Assembly: GCF_031143425.1 (NCBI RefSeq) | Contig: NC_090451.1 | Location: 355,454,339 to 355,518,338, forward strand | Direction: 5' to 3' | Source of the DNA: Pleurodeles waltl | Lineage: Eukaryota > Chordata > Amphibia > Caudata > Salamandridae | DNA length: 64,000 nucleotides | In this document: positions 46,315-58,100 of the stretch, in pieces | Layout of the letters: each line of letters opens with the position of its first letter | Numbering within the stretch: the stretch's first letter is position 1 | Notes under the pieces: model-generated | Database searches by the model: none | Told to the model about the DNA's origin: nothing | Seen by the model: only the letters and a program-made list of their open reading frames with translations | Translations under genes and position numbers: made by a program

Positions 46315-48551
46315 TGTTAAAATTGGCATAATTGGCATGGTTTACCCTAACGTTTTGCCTCTACTTCCCAGGTTGTTTCTGTGTGCTGGACTGTTTTCGC
46401 TGTTTTGTTTGCTCTGGACAGTTTACCACTGCTGACCAGTGCTACAGTGTTAAGTGTTCCCTCTATAAATTGTGTGTGTACATTGGCTTATCCATGATTG
46501 GCATGTTTGATTTACTACCTAGTAAAGTGCACAAGAAGTGCCCAGGGCCTGTAAATCAAATGCTACGATTGGGCCTGTAGCACTTGTTGTGCCACCCACC
46601 TTAGTAGCCCTGTAAACATGTCTCAGCCCTGCCACTGGAGTGCCTGTCAGTGCAGTTTTAAACTGTCAATTCGACTTTGCAAGTGGACCCACTTGCCAGG
46701 CCAAAACCTTCCCTTTTTATACATGTAAGGCACCCCCAAGGTAGTTCCTAGGTAGCCCAATGGGCAGGGTGCAGGGTATGTTAAAAGTGGGACATGTAGT
46801 TATGTGTTTTACATGTCCTAACAGTGAAATACTGCCAAATTCGGTTTACACTGTTGCAAGGCCTATCTCTCTCATAGGTTAACAAAGGTACAGTATTTAA
46901 ATATTATTAAAGCGCAGATTCCCTTTGGGAGCAGATGGACATAGGGAGTTTGGGGTCTCTGAACTCACAATTTAAAAATACATCTTTTAGTGAAGTTGGT
47001 TTTTACATTGTGTGTTTTAAAATGCCACTTTTAGAAAGTAGTCATTTTCTTTCTTAAACCATTCTGTGACTCTGCTCGTTTGTGGATTTCCTCTCTGGGT
47101 CAGTTTGACAGTTGGGTTGTTTGCATCTCTCTCTAGACAGTGACACAAAGGGAGCTGGGGTGGAGCCTGCATATCCAGATGTCATCTGTGCTGGGAGGAT
47201 GGGGAGGAGTGGTCACTTACACCTGAAAGGGCTGTGCCTGAGCCCTCACAATGTAGTCTCCAATCCCCTGGTGTGTGTCTGGGGCATGGCCTGGGCAGGG
47301 CAGGATCTTACAAAACAAGAGACGTTTCTTTGAAGTAGGCCTACTTCAAAGGCAGAAAGGGGTATAAGAAGAGCACCCAAAACACCTGAAATTTAGATTA
47401 CTTCTGGAACCAAAAGGAACCTCTGCCACGGAGAAGAGCTGGAGGAGGAGTACTGCCCCTTTGCCTGTGACTGTGCTTTGCGGGGTTGGCCTGCATTGGC
47501 TTCTTCTACCTGAGAGAGCATAAAGACTGACTTTTGTGTGACTTCCCACTGGTGAAGAATCTCCAATGGCTTGAAACTGAGCTTGCCTTGTGTTGTTGAA
47601 GTCTCAAGAATAGCAAAGACATCTCTCTGTCAGCTTTTGGGCTTTCTACTGAGAGTCCTGCCTGCCAAGTGGTGCCCTAACCTGTCTCTGGGCCCTTGAA
47701 AGGTGCAGCTGGAGGAAAAGGACTGAAATCCACACAAAGACCACCGTGCGGAGAAACCTTTGATGCACCACCCGTTTCACGGCTGAAAAACAACACGCCG
47801 CCCGCCTCGTGGCTAAAATCGACGCTCCACCTGCATCGCGGCTGGGAGATCGACTCAACGCGGCTAGAGAAACGACGCACAACACCTGCAGCAGCTGCTG
47901 TTAACGACGCAAGCCCTCAAGCACCACGGTTTCTTGAAACCAAGTGACCGGATTTCAATGCAACATCGCTGGGTGCGGAAAAATCAACGGAAAGCCTGCC
48001 CGGACCCAATATGTCCATCTGGATGGACGCATCGCTCTCTTGCGGGAGAGAAGATATGACGCATGCCTACCTGGCCGGAGGAGGAACGATGCATGCTCTC
48101 GCTTGAGAGTGAGAAATAGACGCATTGCTGGCCTTCTGACACGCACGCTCGCCCGTGCAGCTTTATTTTGGCGATACCCAGATACTTTTGTACGCTAACA
48201 ATGTTCTCACTGTTTTCTAAATGATTTAAGACTATCTTGCTTTTTAAATTCATAACTTGACTTGTGTATGTTGGATTTTTGTTGCGTTGGTCTTGTTTTG
48301 TGTAGATAAATATTATCTATTTTTCTAAACATTGTGTCATTTGTAGTGTTTTCACTGAGTTACTGTGTGTGTTGGTACAAATACTTTACACCTTACCTCT
48401 AAAGTTAAGCCTGCCTGCTTGTGCCAAGCTACCAAGGGGGTGAGCGGGGATTAACTGAGGGTGATTTTCATTTACCCTGACTAGAGTGAGGGTGCTTGCT
48501 TCGACAGGGGTAACCTGACTGCCAACCAAAGACCCCATTTCTAACAGTTCT
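46310..48551 (+). mobile_element. Family-B solo LTR (2232 bp), TSD GTTCT
   Basis: The body is 46315-48546, starting TGTTAAAATTGGC and ending CCCCATTTCTAACA (TGTTA...TAACA), flanked by GTTCT at 46310-46314 and 48547-48551. There is no internal coding sequence, PBS or PPT, so it is a solo LTR left by recombination between two LTRs. It sits between the RNase H and recombinase regions of the DIRS element. The second half contains GC-rich CpG-bearing segments. The internal region that once went with it is not in this window. Confidence 0.9.
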
Positions 48552-49540
48552 CAAGACAATATTCCCAGGAGCTCTGGGCCAGATCTGAGAATGCTCTGGA
48601 TTAAGTGCTGCCCAGGTGACTGATAAACAGCACTGCTGCTACAATATTCATCCTTAAAATGATGCTCGGTTCCTTGGTTCAAACTCTCACCACGAAGGAG
48701 ACGACTATCAGCTCCAAGCAACTGATATGTAATGATTGTTCTGTAGCAGACCATCTGCCTCCTGTGGCACAATCCCCACATCAAGCTCTCCAGCTGGTGC
48801 CATCAGCATCTATCACCGGATCAGGTCGGGAGCCAAAAATAGCACACCCAATCGGAGCCTACACATGGGAGAGCCACCAGCAAAGTTCACCCTTTATATC
48901 TTCAGAGGAAGGAACCCACTGGTAGTACGTGAGACACTACCAGCCACTGGACGGCTAGAAAGTGCAGGGGACCAGGAAATATGGCCTGAATTGAAGAGGA
49001 CAGAATGCCCAAAATCCACACCATCTGCCTGAGGGAATTGGCTGATTTGGTGAGGCATCTGCAGAGCTCATGTCAGATTTTGGAGCGCTTCCTGGAAGGA
49101 AGACTCAGGGTAGTTTTGACCCAATCCACCACAAAGCCCAGGAATGCGAGTAACTGAGTTAGATAGATCTCATCCTGCTGATTACATACTGCAAGGACTG
49201 AAGGAGATCCACGGATCTCTGCAGGTGGGATGACAACTTTCTCAGGCATTGATTTACGAGGAGAATGTCGTCCAAATATACAAATCATGCAGATAACTCC
49301 TGGAGTTTTTTCACCGCTGGTTTCAGAACCTTGGTGAAGCACCAAGGTCTTAAAGATGGGCCAAATGTGAGAGTTGTTAACTCCAATCTTTGGAGTTTCC
49401 ATTAGATAATGCTGTGGGTAGATCAGGATCGTGAGGTAAGCATCCTCAGATCCAGATGTATGAACTGGTTGTTGGGTCTCTAAAGGTCCCGTAGGCGGTG
49501 GATCGTCTCCATTGTGATGGGGCAGATGAACAACCACTCA
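48552..49540 (-). pseudogene. DIRS reverse transcriptase / RNase H remnant
   Basis: Minus-strand 49537-49073 includes EDAYLTILIYPQH, the RT motif A region (usually KDAYLTVPIxPxH), and later QLLAFLGFVVDWVKTTLSLPS, matching the segment after motif C (LxxLGFxVNWxKSxLxPS). The YLDD-containing part between them has shifted frame. RNase H-end sequence (HLGST, SRAFSDLAQ) is readable near 48640-48580. It is degenerate throughout. Confidence 0.65.
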
Positions 49541-49830
49541 CTGTGCTCCCCGTAGGTTGATTAACAAGTGTGGGCTTCTGTTCTGTTTCTCCACCAGGAA
49601 TATAAAGAGCTGAGGAATCCTGTAGAATGACCTGCTGTGGGAGTGAAAACTACTTTTGAGAGGAGCTCTTCAACCTCTAAATCAATGAGGGCAGCCTTCA
49701 TGTTTGAGAAGGACAGGGGTCAATGAGGGAAGGGCTGAAAGGGAGATCTGTAAAACTATGTAGAAACCCTAAACAGTTTTCAAGAACCCAGGAGAACGAT
49801 GTCACTAGCCTCCAATTGTGCACTAGGCTG

Positions 49831-50740
49831 CTACACTGCCCCCCAGCCTTGTGTGAGAAATGAAGTGTACACCACCAACGGTGGTGGCTGAGTTACCAAC
49901 TTGGACAGTGGTGGAGTTAGCAGCTCATCTGGAGCCTCAGTGATAGGAGTTAACTCTGGTAGGGTAGAAACCCCAAAAACTGGAGCTATCTTGCCACTGG
50001 CCTCTGTTGGAGCACTCGCCTCTGGCAAAGAACTGCAGACGGCCCACCAAACGCCCCCTGCCACAGCCAGTCCCCCAAAAAACATGAGGTTAAAAATGAG
50101 CTTTATGGAGGATTGAGCCTCATACAAGGAATTGAACGTCGAAACAAGTTTGCTGAGCTCCTTTATAAAGGGTTTCCTAAACAGTCCTCCATGCGCGACA
50201 TGGCCCGCATTGGAGGTATCTAAATCCCCCAACGTTGGGTCAATCTTAATCAGAAAGGACCTGTGCCTCACGGTAGAGAAGGCACAGTTGGCACTCCCCC
50301 AGAAGAAGATGGCTCGATGAGCTCAGCCTGAAAGGACTTCCAGGGATATGAGTGCGCTGGATGTCTTTGCCATGTCAAGGATCTTTGTGAGGGTGTGTCA
50401 CATCCAAGAGTTTTAACTTGACAAGTCAGCCAAGAGCAGTCAATTTACTTCGTGGTCCCGGACTTATTTGGCCAAGAAGGTGGCCATCCTAGGGTCTGTG
50501 CAGGTTTAAGCAGTACTTTGCAGGCCAGCGACTGATGGGGACACTCCACCTGTAGGTGGTTTCGGATTTCTTTATCCAGTAGTTTGCACAGTCTGCCCAC
50601 CACATAGTTGTCTACTTTCTCTGCTGGGGTCCATTTAAAAGAATGAGGATTCAGTAGTTCCTTTAGGTCCAACAGACTCCTTAGCCTGGACATCCACATT
50701 GCGCAGGGCTTCCCTACTGGTAGAAGGTGCGGGCGGGTGC
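49831..50740 (-). pseudogene. DIRS ORF1 (Gag) remnant
   Basis: Frame 50699-50445 has RLRSLLDLKELLNPHSFKWT and EKVDNYVVGRL. Frame 50271-49831 has RHRSFLIKIDPTLGDL and KELSKLVSTFNSL followed by a Pro/Thr-rich C-terminus. These read as consecutive parts of one Gag-like protein interrupted by frameshifts near 50300-50440. The leader and any N-terminal part lie at 50740-51650. Confidence 0.65.
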
Positions 50741-51650
50741 CATGGACTGTCAGACTGCATCCCTTTTGGACCCCGCAGAAGAATCATCCCCACCAACAGC
50801 AGGAGAGGACAGGTCGACCCCCTGCATTTCAGATCCCATCAATGCCCAGGGTGGGGAGAGAAGGGATAGGGGGTGGGGCAGACACATACAGTGCTTGGCT
50901 CAAAAGTCTTAAGACTAACAAAGGTGTCCAAATCTACCCCGCGCAAGTGCGCATGTTTGTGTGGGTACTCAAGTTTGTGCTGGTCACGCTGCCCTGGAGG
51001 TATGGGTACCAGAGGTCTAGACAGGTTTCCCTTTGCACTCAGGGTTTGAGGTGCAGTCAGCCATCTTTTTTAGGGCAATATAGGGCCTGGAGTTAACAAG
51101 TAAAATGTATTATGGCCACTTATTGTTGTAGCGTTGGACCACTGTCAATCAGGGTTAAGTCCCCATGGGGCACCTCAAACCACACGCCCCTATGCAAATT
51201 ATCAGGGCTGACACTTGTAGATACCGTCTGAGTCAGTGTCCCGACCAATTTATGAGGCACCTGGCCATAAGAGAAGTGAATCTCTCATACAGGGGTGGTC
51301 TGACTCCAGGTGGGTCAGGGTACAGAAGAACTTCTGAGGCCAGAAGCTCTGAAGTGCGCTCCAGCAGCGGAGATAATGAGAAAGTGCGCTTGTCAAGAGA
51401 TGTGCTGTGGGAGAGGTGCGTGACATCTGGCAGCTGTAAGACAGCTGCACGCCTGCCCCGATGCCTCCGAGGTGAAATATAAATTGATTAGTTGCTGCAG
51501 TAAAGTGTCTGAGCACTCCTGCACCCACGTTGTGCTGTGAAATGGCATAATTAAAGAACGTACAAACATGCAAAGAAACCCAAAATAAATGGCTTACAAA
51601 CAAAATAAACAAGGAAGCCCTTATCTTAGCTGCTGCAATATTGAAGAAAA
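50741..51650 (-). other. 5' leader region of the DIRS element
   Basis: Between the gag remnant and the right terminal repeat. No intact frame, no other repeat recognised. Confidence 0.45.
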
Positions 51651-51818
51651 AGGAGACAGGAGAGTCTACAGAGGATTATGAAGGGAGATCCTGATGGCCG
51701 GACTGAACTTTTCCCAATGGTTTTTGGGAAATGTAGTTATTGTTCAAAATGGTTGCTGCAAACAAAAAAGTGAAGAAAACAAAGCATAATCTTCGCCTTT
51801 GGTCCCAACACAGAACTG

Positions 51819-52241
51819 TCTGTATGAGATGATTCTGGGAGTGAATTGGTTGCGTCTCAGGGTATTCTGAGACCTTAATCCATTGGAGCCAATATTTTTC
51901 TCCAGCCACTGTGGACATTGTGGACAGGTGACTTCTTTGTATTTCTTTCTCCTAGTTGTTTTGGCCTTAGTCATCCTTGATCGTAACTTGTGAGTAGAGC
52001 TTCAAACCTCCAAGTTCCAACTGACAGTTCAATCCGTTCAACTCATCCCCCAGCAACTTACCCAACACTGCACCTGCAAGCCGCACCAGGGCCAAACTTC
52101 ACATGGGCTCCTCTCTGAACACCAAGGCCTGCTACGGCAGTGGCTAAAACAGGGCCAGTTGCCCCGTTCACACAGCCTCACCGTCCTACCCCATTCAGCT
52201 CTACCACCCCCCTCAACTCACTAGCACAGCTGGCACAACGC
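51819..52241. other. Intronic DNA, no gene seen
   Basis: C-rich in its second half (52020-52240), without an exon or a repeat that I recognise. Confidence 0.5.
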
Positions 52242-55159
52242 CTCCTTGTAGGAGGCTGGTCTGGCTTATAGTGGGTACCTGATGGTACTTGCACCTTGTG
52301 CCAGGTCCAGCTATCCCTTATTAGTAGATTAGTAGTGTTCTAGCAGCTAAGGCTGATAGAGGTAGCTATAGCAGAGCAGCTTAGGCTGAACTAGGAGACA
52401 TGCAAAGCTCCTACTATACCACTTATATCATATAGCACTATATCATAAGAAACACAATATTACTAAAAATAAAGGTACTTTATTTTAGTGACAATGTGCC
52501 AAACATATCTGAGGACATACTCCCTTAGGAGGTAAGTATAATACACAGAATATACACACAAACCAAAATCAGGGAAGTAAAACACTATAGATAAGTAGTG
52601 CAAACACTGTAGAATACAATAGGATGCAATAGGCCTAGGGGCAACAAAAACCATATACTAAGAAAGTGGAATGCGAACCACTTAGGGACCCCCTGCATAG
52701 TGTAGTGTGTAGAGGGTCGCTGGGAGTGTAAGAAAACACTAAGAGTGTCCAAGGTACCCCAAAACCAAGAACCTGAAAAGTAGGAGTAAAGTTACCCTAC
52801 TTCCCCAGAAACACACTAAAGTCGTGATAGGAGATTCTGCAAAGACCACAACTGACTGCAAAGCACTAAAGACGGATTCCTGGGCCCGAGGACCTGTAAA
52901 AGGAAGGAGACCAAGTCCAAGAGTCACAAAACTGTCCAGGGGGGGCAGGAGCCCACTAAACCCTGGATGAAGGTGCAAAATGGCTGCCTCCGGGTGGAAG
53001 AAGCTGAAGATTCTGCAACAACAGAAGATGCCAGGAACGTCTCCTTTGCACAGAAGATGTCCCATGGCGTGCTGGAGGATGCAGAGTTGTTACCTCGCAG
53101 AAAGACCACAAACAAGCCTTGCTAGCTGCAAAGGTCACGGTTGAAGAAAATGGGTGCTGCCCGGGCCCAGGAGGTTGCCCCTTGGAGGAGGAGACAGAGG
53201 GAGCGGTCAGCAGCAGAGAGAGCCCAAGCAGAAGCAGGCAGAAGCACTTGAACAGGGGTTCAAGAAAACTGAGCACGGCAGTCGTCTCAACACTACAAAG
53301 GAAAGTCCCATGAAGCCGGTGGTCAACTCAGTGAGTTGAGCAATGCAGGATGGAGTGCTGGGGACCTGGGCTATGCTGTGCACAAAGGATTCCTTGCAAA
53401 AGTGTAAAGAAGCCCTAGCAGCTGCAGTTCACGCAGTACACAGGATTACTGTCTGGTGTGGGGACGCAAGGACTTACCTCCGCCAAATTTGGACGGATGG
53501 ACCACTGGACTGTCGGGGTCACTTGGATCCAGCTCCGGTGTTCCAGGGTCCACGCTTCGTTGACCCACAGGAGTTTTCTTCTTGGCTTCAAGTGCAGGGT
53601 GAAGGCAGACAGCCCTCAGAACATGCACCACCAGGAAACATTCGAGAAAGCCGGCAGGATTAAGCGCTACAATGTTGCTGGTAGTCTTCTTGCTACTTTG
53701 TTGCGGTTTTGCAGGCGTCCTGGAGCAGTCAGGGGTCGATCCTTGGCAGAAGTCGAAGAGGGAGATGCAGAGGAACTCTGGTGAGCTCTTGTATCCGTTA
53801 TCTGACGAGAAACCCACAAGAGAGACCCTAAATAGCCCTCAGAGGAGGATTGGCCACCTAGCCAGGTAAGCACCTATCAGGAGGGGCCTCTGACGTCACC
53901 TGCTTGCACTGGCCACTCGAGGTCTCCATTGTGCCCTCACACCTCTGCATTCAAGATGGCAGAGGTCTGGGACACACTGGAGGAGCTCTGGGCACCACAC
54001 CTGGGGTGGTGGTGGACAGGGGAGTGGTCGGGCTGGGGATCCCTGAACCGGTGTAGACTGGCTTATGCAGGGAGGGCATCATCTGTGCCCTTCAAAGCAT
54101 TTCCAGAAGCTGGGGGAGGCTACTCCTCCCCAGCCCTTAACACCTATTTCCAAAGGGAAAGGGTGTAACACCCTCTGTAAGAGGAAATTCTTTGTTCTGC
54201 CTTCCTGGGACTGGGCTGCCCAGACCCCAGGAGGGCAGAAGCCGATCTGTGGGCTGGCAGAAGCAGTAGCTGCAGTGAAAACCCCAGAGAGCTGGTTTGG
54301 TAGTACCCGTGGTCCACGCTGGAGCCCCGGGATGCATGGGATTGGCACCCCAATACCAGATTTGGCATGGGGGGACAATTCCATGATCTTAGACATATTA
54401 CATGGCCATATTCGGAGTTACCATTGTGAAGCTACATATAGGTATTGACCTTTATGTAGTGCACACGTGGTATTGGTGTCCCCGCACTCGCGAAGTCCGG
54501 GAAAATTGCCCTGAGCTATGTGGGGGCACCTTGGCTAGTGCCACGGTGCCCACACACTAAGTAACTTTGCACCCAACCTTCACCAGGTGAAGGTTAGACA
54601 TAAAGGTGACTTTTAAGTTACTTAAGTGTAGTGATAAATGGCTGTGAAATAACGTGGACGTTATTTCACTCAGCCCGCAGTGGCAGTCCTGTGTAAGAAT
54701 TGTATGAGCTCCTTATGGGTGGCAAAAGAAATGCTGCAGCCCATAGGGATCTCCTGGAACCCCAATACCCTGGGCACCTAGTTATCATATACTAGGGAAT
54801 TATAAGGGTGTTTACAGTGTGCCAATTAGAATTGGTAAAAATGGTCATTAGCCTGCAGTGACAATTTTAAAGGCAGAGAGAGCTTAAGCACTGAGATCCT
54901 GATTAGCAGAGCCTCAGTGACACAGTTCGGCACTACACAGGGAACACACATTCAGGCCACAACTATGAGCAATGGGGTCCTGGCTAGCAGGATCCCAGTG
55001 AGACATAAAACATACTGACAAATAGGGTTATCCCTATGAGCAATGGGGTCCTGGCTAGCAGGGTCCCAGTGAGACAGTAAAAACACCCTGACATATACTC
55101 ACAAACAGGCCCAAAGTGGGGGTAACAAGGCTCGAAAGAGGCTACCTTCCTCCACTCCT
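52242..55159 (-). mobile_element. Solo LTR of the outer-element family, TSD CTCCT
   Basis: The body is 52247-55154 (2908 bp), flanked by CTCCT on both sides. It reads on the minus strand from TGGAGGAAGGTAGCC to CCTCCTACA-like sequence and is collinear with 41229-44310. U3 begins with two near-copies of a unit containing CACTGGGAxCCTGCTAGCCAGGACCCCATTGCTCATAG (plus strand about 54965-55070). There is no internal region, so it is a solo LTR. It is more diverged than the outer pair. Confidence 0.9.
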
Positions 55160-55186
55160 CCACACCCAACATCAACAACTAGTGCT

Positions 55187-58100
55187 TGTAAAAGGCGGGC
55201 CTGGTTTAATGTGGGTACCTAAGGTACTTACACCTTATAGTGTCACGTAGGCTCTCATTATCCTAATGAGACTACTAGATTTTTAGGCGGCAAGATCGTT
55301 CGCAGTGTGGGGGACTAAGTCTGACCCACGGTGAAGGACCCTTGTCACCCCAAATCCGGGTTATGATCCGGCTAACTAGCAGCGCATTATCTCTCCCGAA
55401 GGGAAGAGACAATTGGGCAGCCGAGTGCATGACATCTTAGTACTTCCCAGGGAAGTCGTGGTCACTCAGGTCACAACCGGTGCTCTCATACACAGTACGG
55501 TCTCATATAAAAATGACAAAGGCAGTTAAAATTTTAAAGATTGGTTTAATAAAACAACTGCATTTTATATAGTAAGGCGTGAGCTGCAATAACCAGAACG
55601 AAACAACATAGTAGGATTAAAATAGTAATGATGAGTGAAGCAGAAGAATAAGGCTATCATAGTGCAACTATATTAAGTTCTCTCTAAGTTATATTATGAG
55701 CAAGGGATGTGAAGCTCTAAGCCTGCCTTTCAGGTTCCCCCGGGAGGACATCAACCCTCATACCTGAGCAAAGGCCTGTAAGCCGCATCAGGATCTGCAA
55801 CGGGGCAGTCAGCATCTAGTTGTAGGTTACTGGTCAGAATCTCCCTCTGACCTGTACTAGGACTAGAAAGTAATTTTATAACTAACACGCAGATGTTCTA
55901 AGAAAATGTCCCTACGTAAGGATGTGTATCGTCTACGAACACTTGAGACTAAACTTCTACCACGTGAACCGGCAATGTACCAGACTGTAGCCTTGACTGA
56001 AGCACAGGGTGAGCAAGAATGCAGTGTTTGAGAACACAGTGCTGAACTAAGCTAAACAGTGTGATAAAAAGAATAAAACAATACCGTAAAACTGGTTATT
56101 GTAAAATAACAGTGCGAGGAGGAATAACATGTATCTACGGCAAAGTGCACAGAGGCCTAATATGTTAACCTAACGTGCATAAAGCTATACTAAAAATGGC
56201 TACACTACAATAGCAGGTCCAGTTATCCCTTCTTAGTCAAACTTATGCAGAGTCTAGCATCTTCGGCTGTCTAGTGGTAGGTGCAGCAGAGAAGCTTAGG
56301 CTGAACTAGGATTCATGCAAAGCGCTTGCAATACCACTATAGTCACACAGTACTTCTACACAAAAGACAATACTCAGTGTTACCAAAAATAAAGGTACTT
56401 TATTTAGTGACACAAGACCAAAAATATTTTAGAGGCAATACTCCTTCTGGAGGTAAGTATTGTACATTAGTAATCAAAATCAGGAAAGTAAGCCATCATA
56501 CAATAGAGTAAACAGTGAAAAACACAATAGGTTGCCTAGGGGCAACATAAACCATATACTAAAATAGTGGAATGCAAAGGTCAGATTTCCCCCTAGGCAA
56601 GTGTAGTATGTAGAGGGGCACTGAGAGTGTGAGAAAACACCAAAGGTAAGTAAAGTACCCCACCCCAGAGCCCAGGAAAACAGGAGTAAAGTACAGCAAG
56701 TTTCCTCAGAACACACTACAAGTCGTGATGAAGGATTATGCAAGAACCAAGCAAGACTGCAAGCAACCAACAATGAATTCCTGGATCTGAAGTCCTGTGG
56801 AGAGAGGAGACCAAGTCCAGAAGTCGAAGAGTACAGGAAGAACAGAAGCCCCTGCCCACCTGGAAGAAGGTGCAAAAGTGGATTCTCCGGTTGGAAGAAA
56901 AGGAAAGAAAGGCACCAAAGAAGATAGCTGCCGGTTCCTGCTTGGTGCAAGAGATGTCCCACGTCGAGTATTGGATCCGGGCTGTTTGCGTCGCTGGATT
57001 CTGCCAACAAGCCTTGGTTCACGCAAGAACACGTTTTGCGTCAGAGGAGCTCCCGGACCCAGGAGGGACCTGGGGTTCTCAATTCGGACTGAGGAGAAAG
57101 AGGGGGCTCTCAGCACTTCAGAGAGCCCTCAGAACACCAGGCAGAACCCACAGTAGTCCCAGGACACGGGGACAAAGGAGATGCAAAGTGCGGCTGTCGC
57201 AGCGCTACACAGAAGGGCCCCACGCTGCCGGAGAACAGCTCAGGGAGCTGTGCGTCGCAGGATGGAGTGCAGCTGTCCTGGGCTGGACTGCGCTATGCAT
57301 GAAGAACTTTTGCAAGAAGTGCACAGAAGCCCACGGAGCTGCAGAAAACGCGATGCACAGGGGTACTGTCTAGCACAGGAGGGAAGCTTTTACCTGCACC
57401 AAATTTGGACAGTTGGACCTTTGTACAGTCAGGACCACTTCAGTCCATCACCTGTGTTCTAGGAATCACGCTCGTCAACAGGAGAGGAGTCCCAGAGTAC
57501 CAGCTGTCGTTGCAGAGAACTGCCTGCTGAAGCAGGGAAGTGACTGTCACTCCACTGGAGATTCCTTCGGTTCTTCTGGTGCAGAATGAAGACAGGCAGT
57601 CCTCTGAGGGTACACACCTTGGAAACTGTTGCAGTTGCTGGCTGAAGCTGAAGGGCCAGGTCACAGTAGCCTTCCTTTATACTTTGTTGCAGTTACAGCG
57701 CTTCCTGGAGCAGTCTGCAGTTGATCCGACGGTCAAAAGCTGAAGCAGAGGAGTGCTGGTGGAGTCTTGCAAACCAAATCTGAGTAAACACCCAAAGGAG
57801 AGACCCTAAATTGGGGGATTTGCTACCTACCCGGGTATGCACCTTTCAGGAGGGGTCTCTGATGTCACATTTATGCACTGGCCACTCAGATGCTCCCAGA
57901 GGGTCCCCTCACCTTGGAATCCAAGATGGCTAATGCCAGGGACACTCTGGAGGAGCTCTGGGCACCACCCCTGGGGTGGTGATGGACACGCGAGTGGTCA
58001 CTCCCCTTTCCTTTGTCCAGTTTAGCGCCAGAGCAGGGACTGGGGGTCTGTGAACCGGTGTAGACTGGATAGGCAAGCAGGGCACTGTTTGTGCCCTTCA

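Larger units (their letters stand above)
44813..51818 (-). mobile_element. DIRS-like retrotransposon with inverted terminal repeats, split by an LTR
   Basis: The left terminal region (44813-44998) and right terminal region (51651-51818) are inverted copies. Shared blocks, read in the same sense, are CAGTTCT...GGCGAG/AGxTTATGCTTT, AACAATAxCTACATTTCCCA, and CCCTTCATAATCCTxTGTAGACTCTCCTG. Between them on the minus strand, right to left, are gag (50700-49830), RT (49540-49000), RNase H (about 48660-48550), then after the LTR at 46315-48546 the recombinase (45840-45337). Two further inverted blocks at 45268-45293 and 45346-45375 (CCTCGCCT / AGGCGAGG) look like the internal complementary region of DIRS elements. 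Net length without the LTR is about 4.8 kb. Confidence 0.8.

Noticed and set aside
57181..57462. Arg-rich open frame in the 55187-59056 LTR
   Set aside because: Lies in LTR sequence collinear with non-coding stretches of the other copies.
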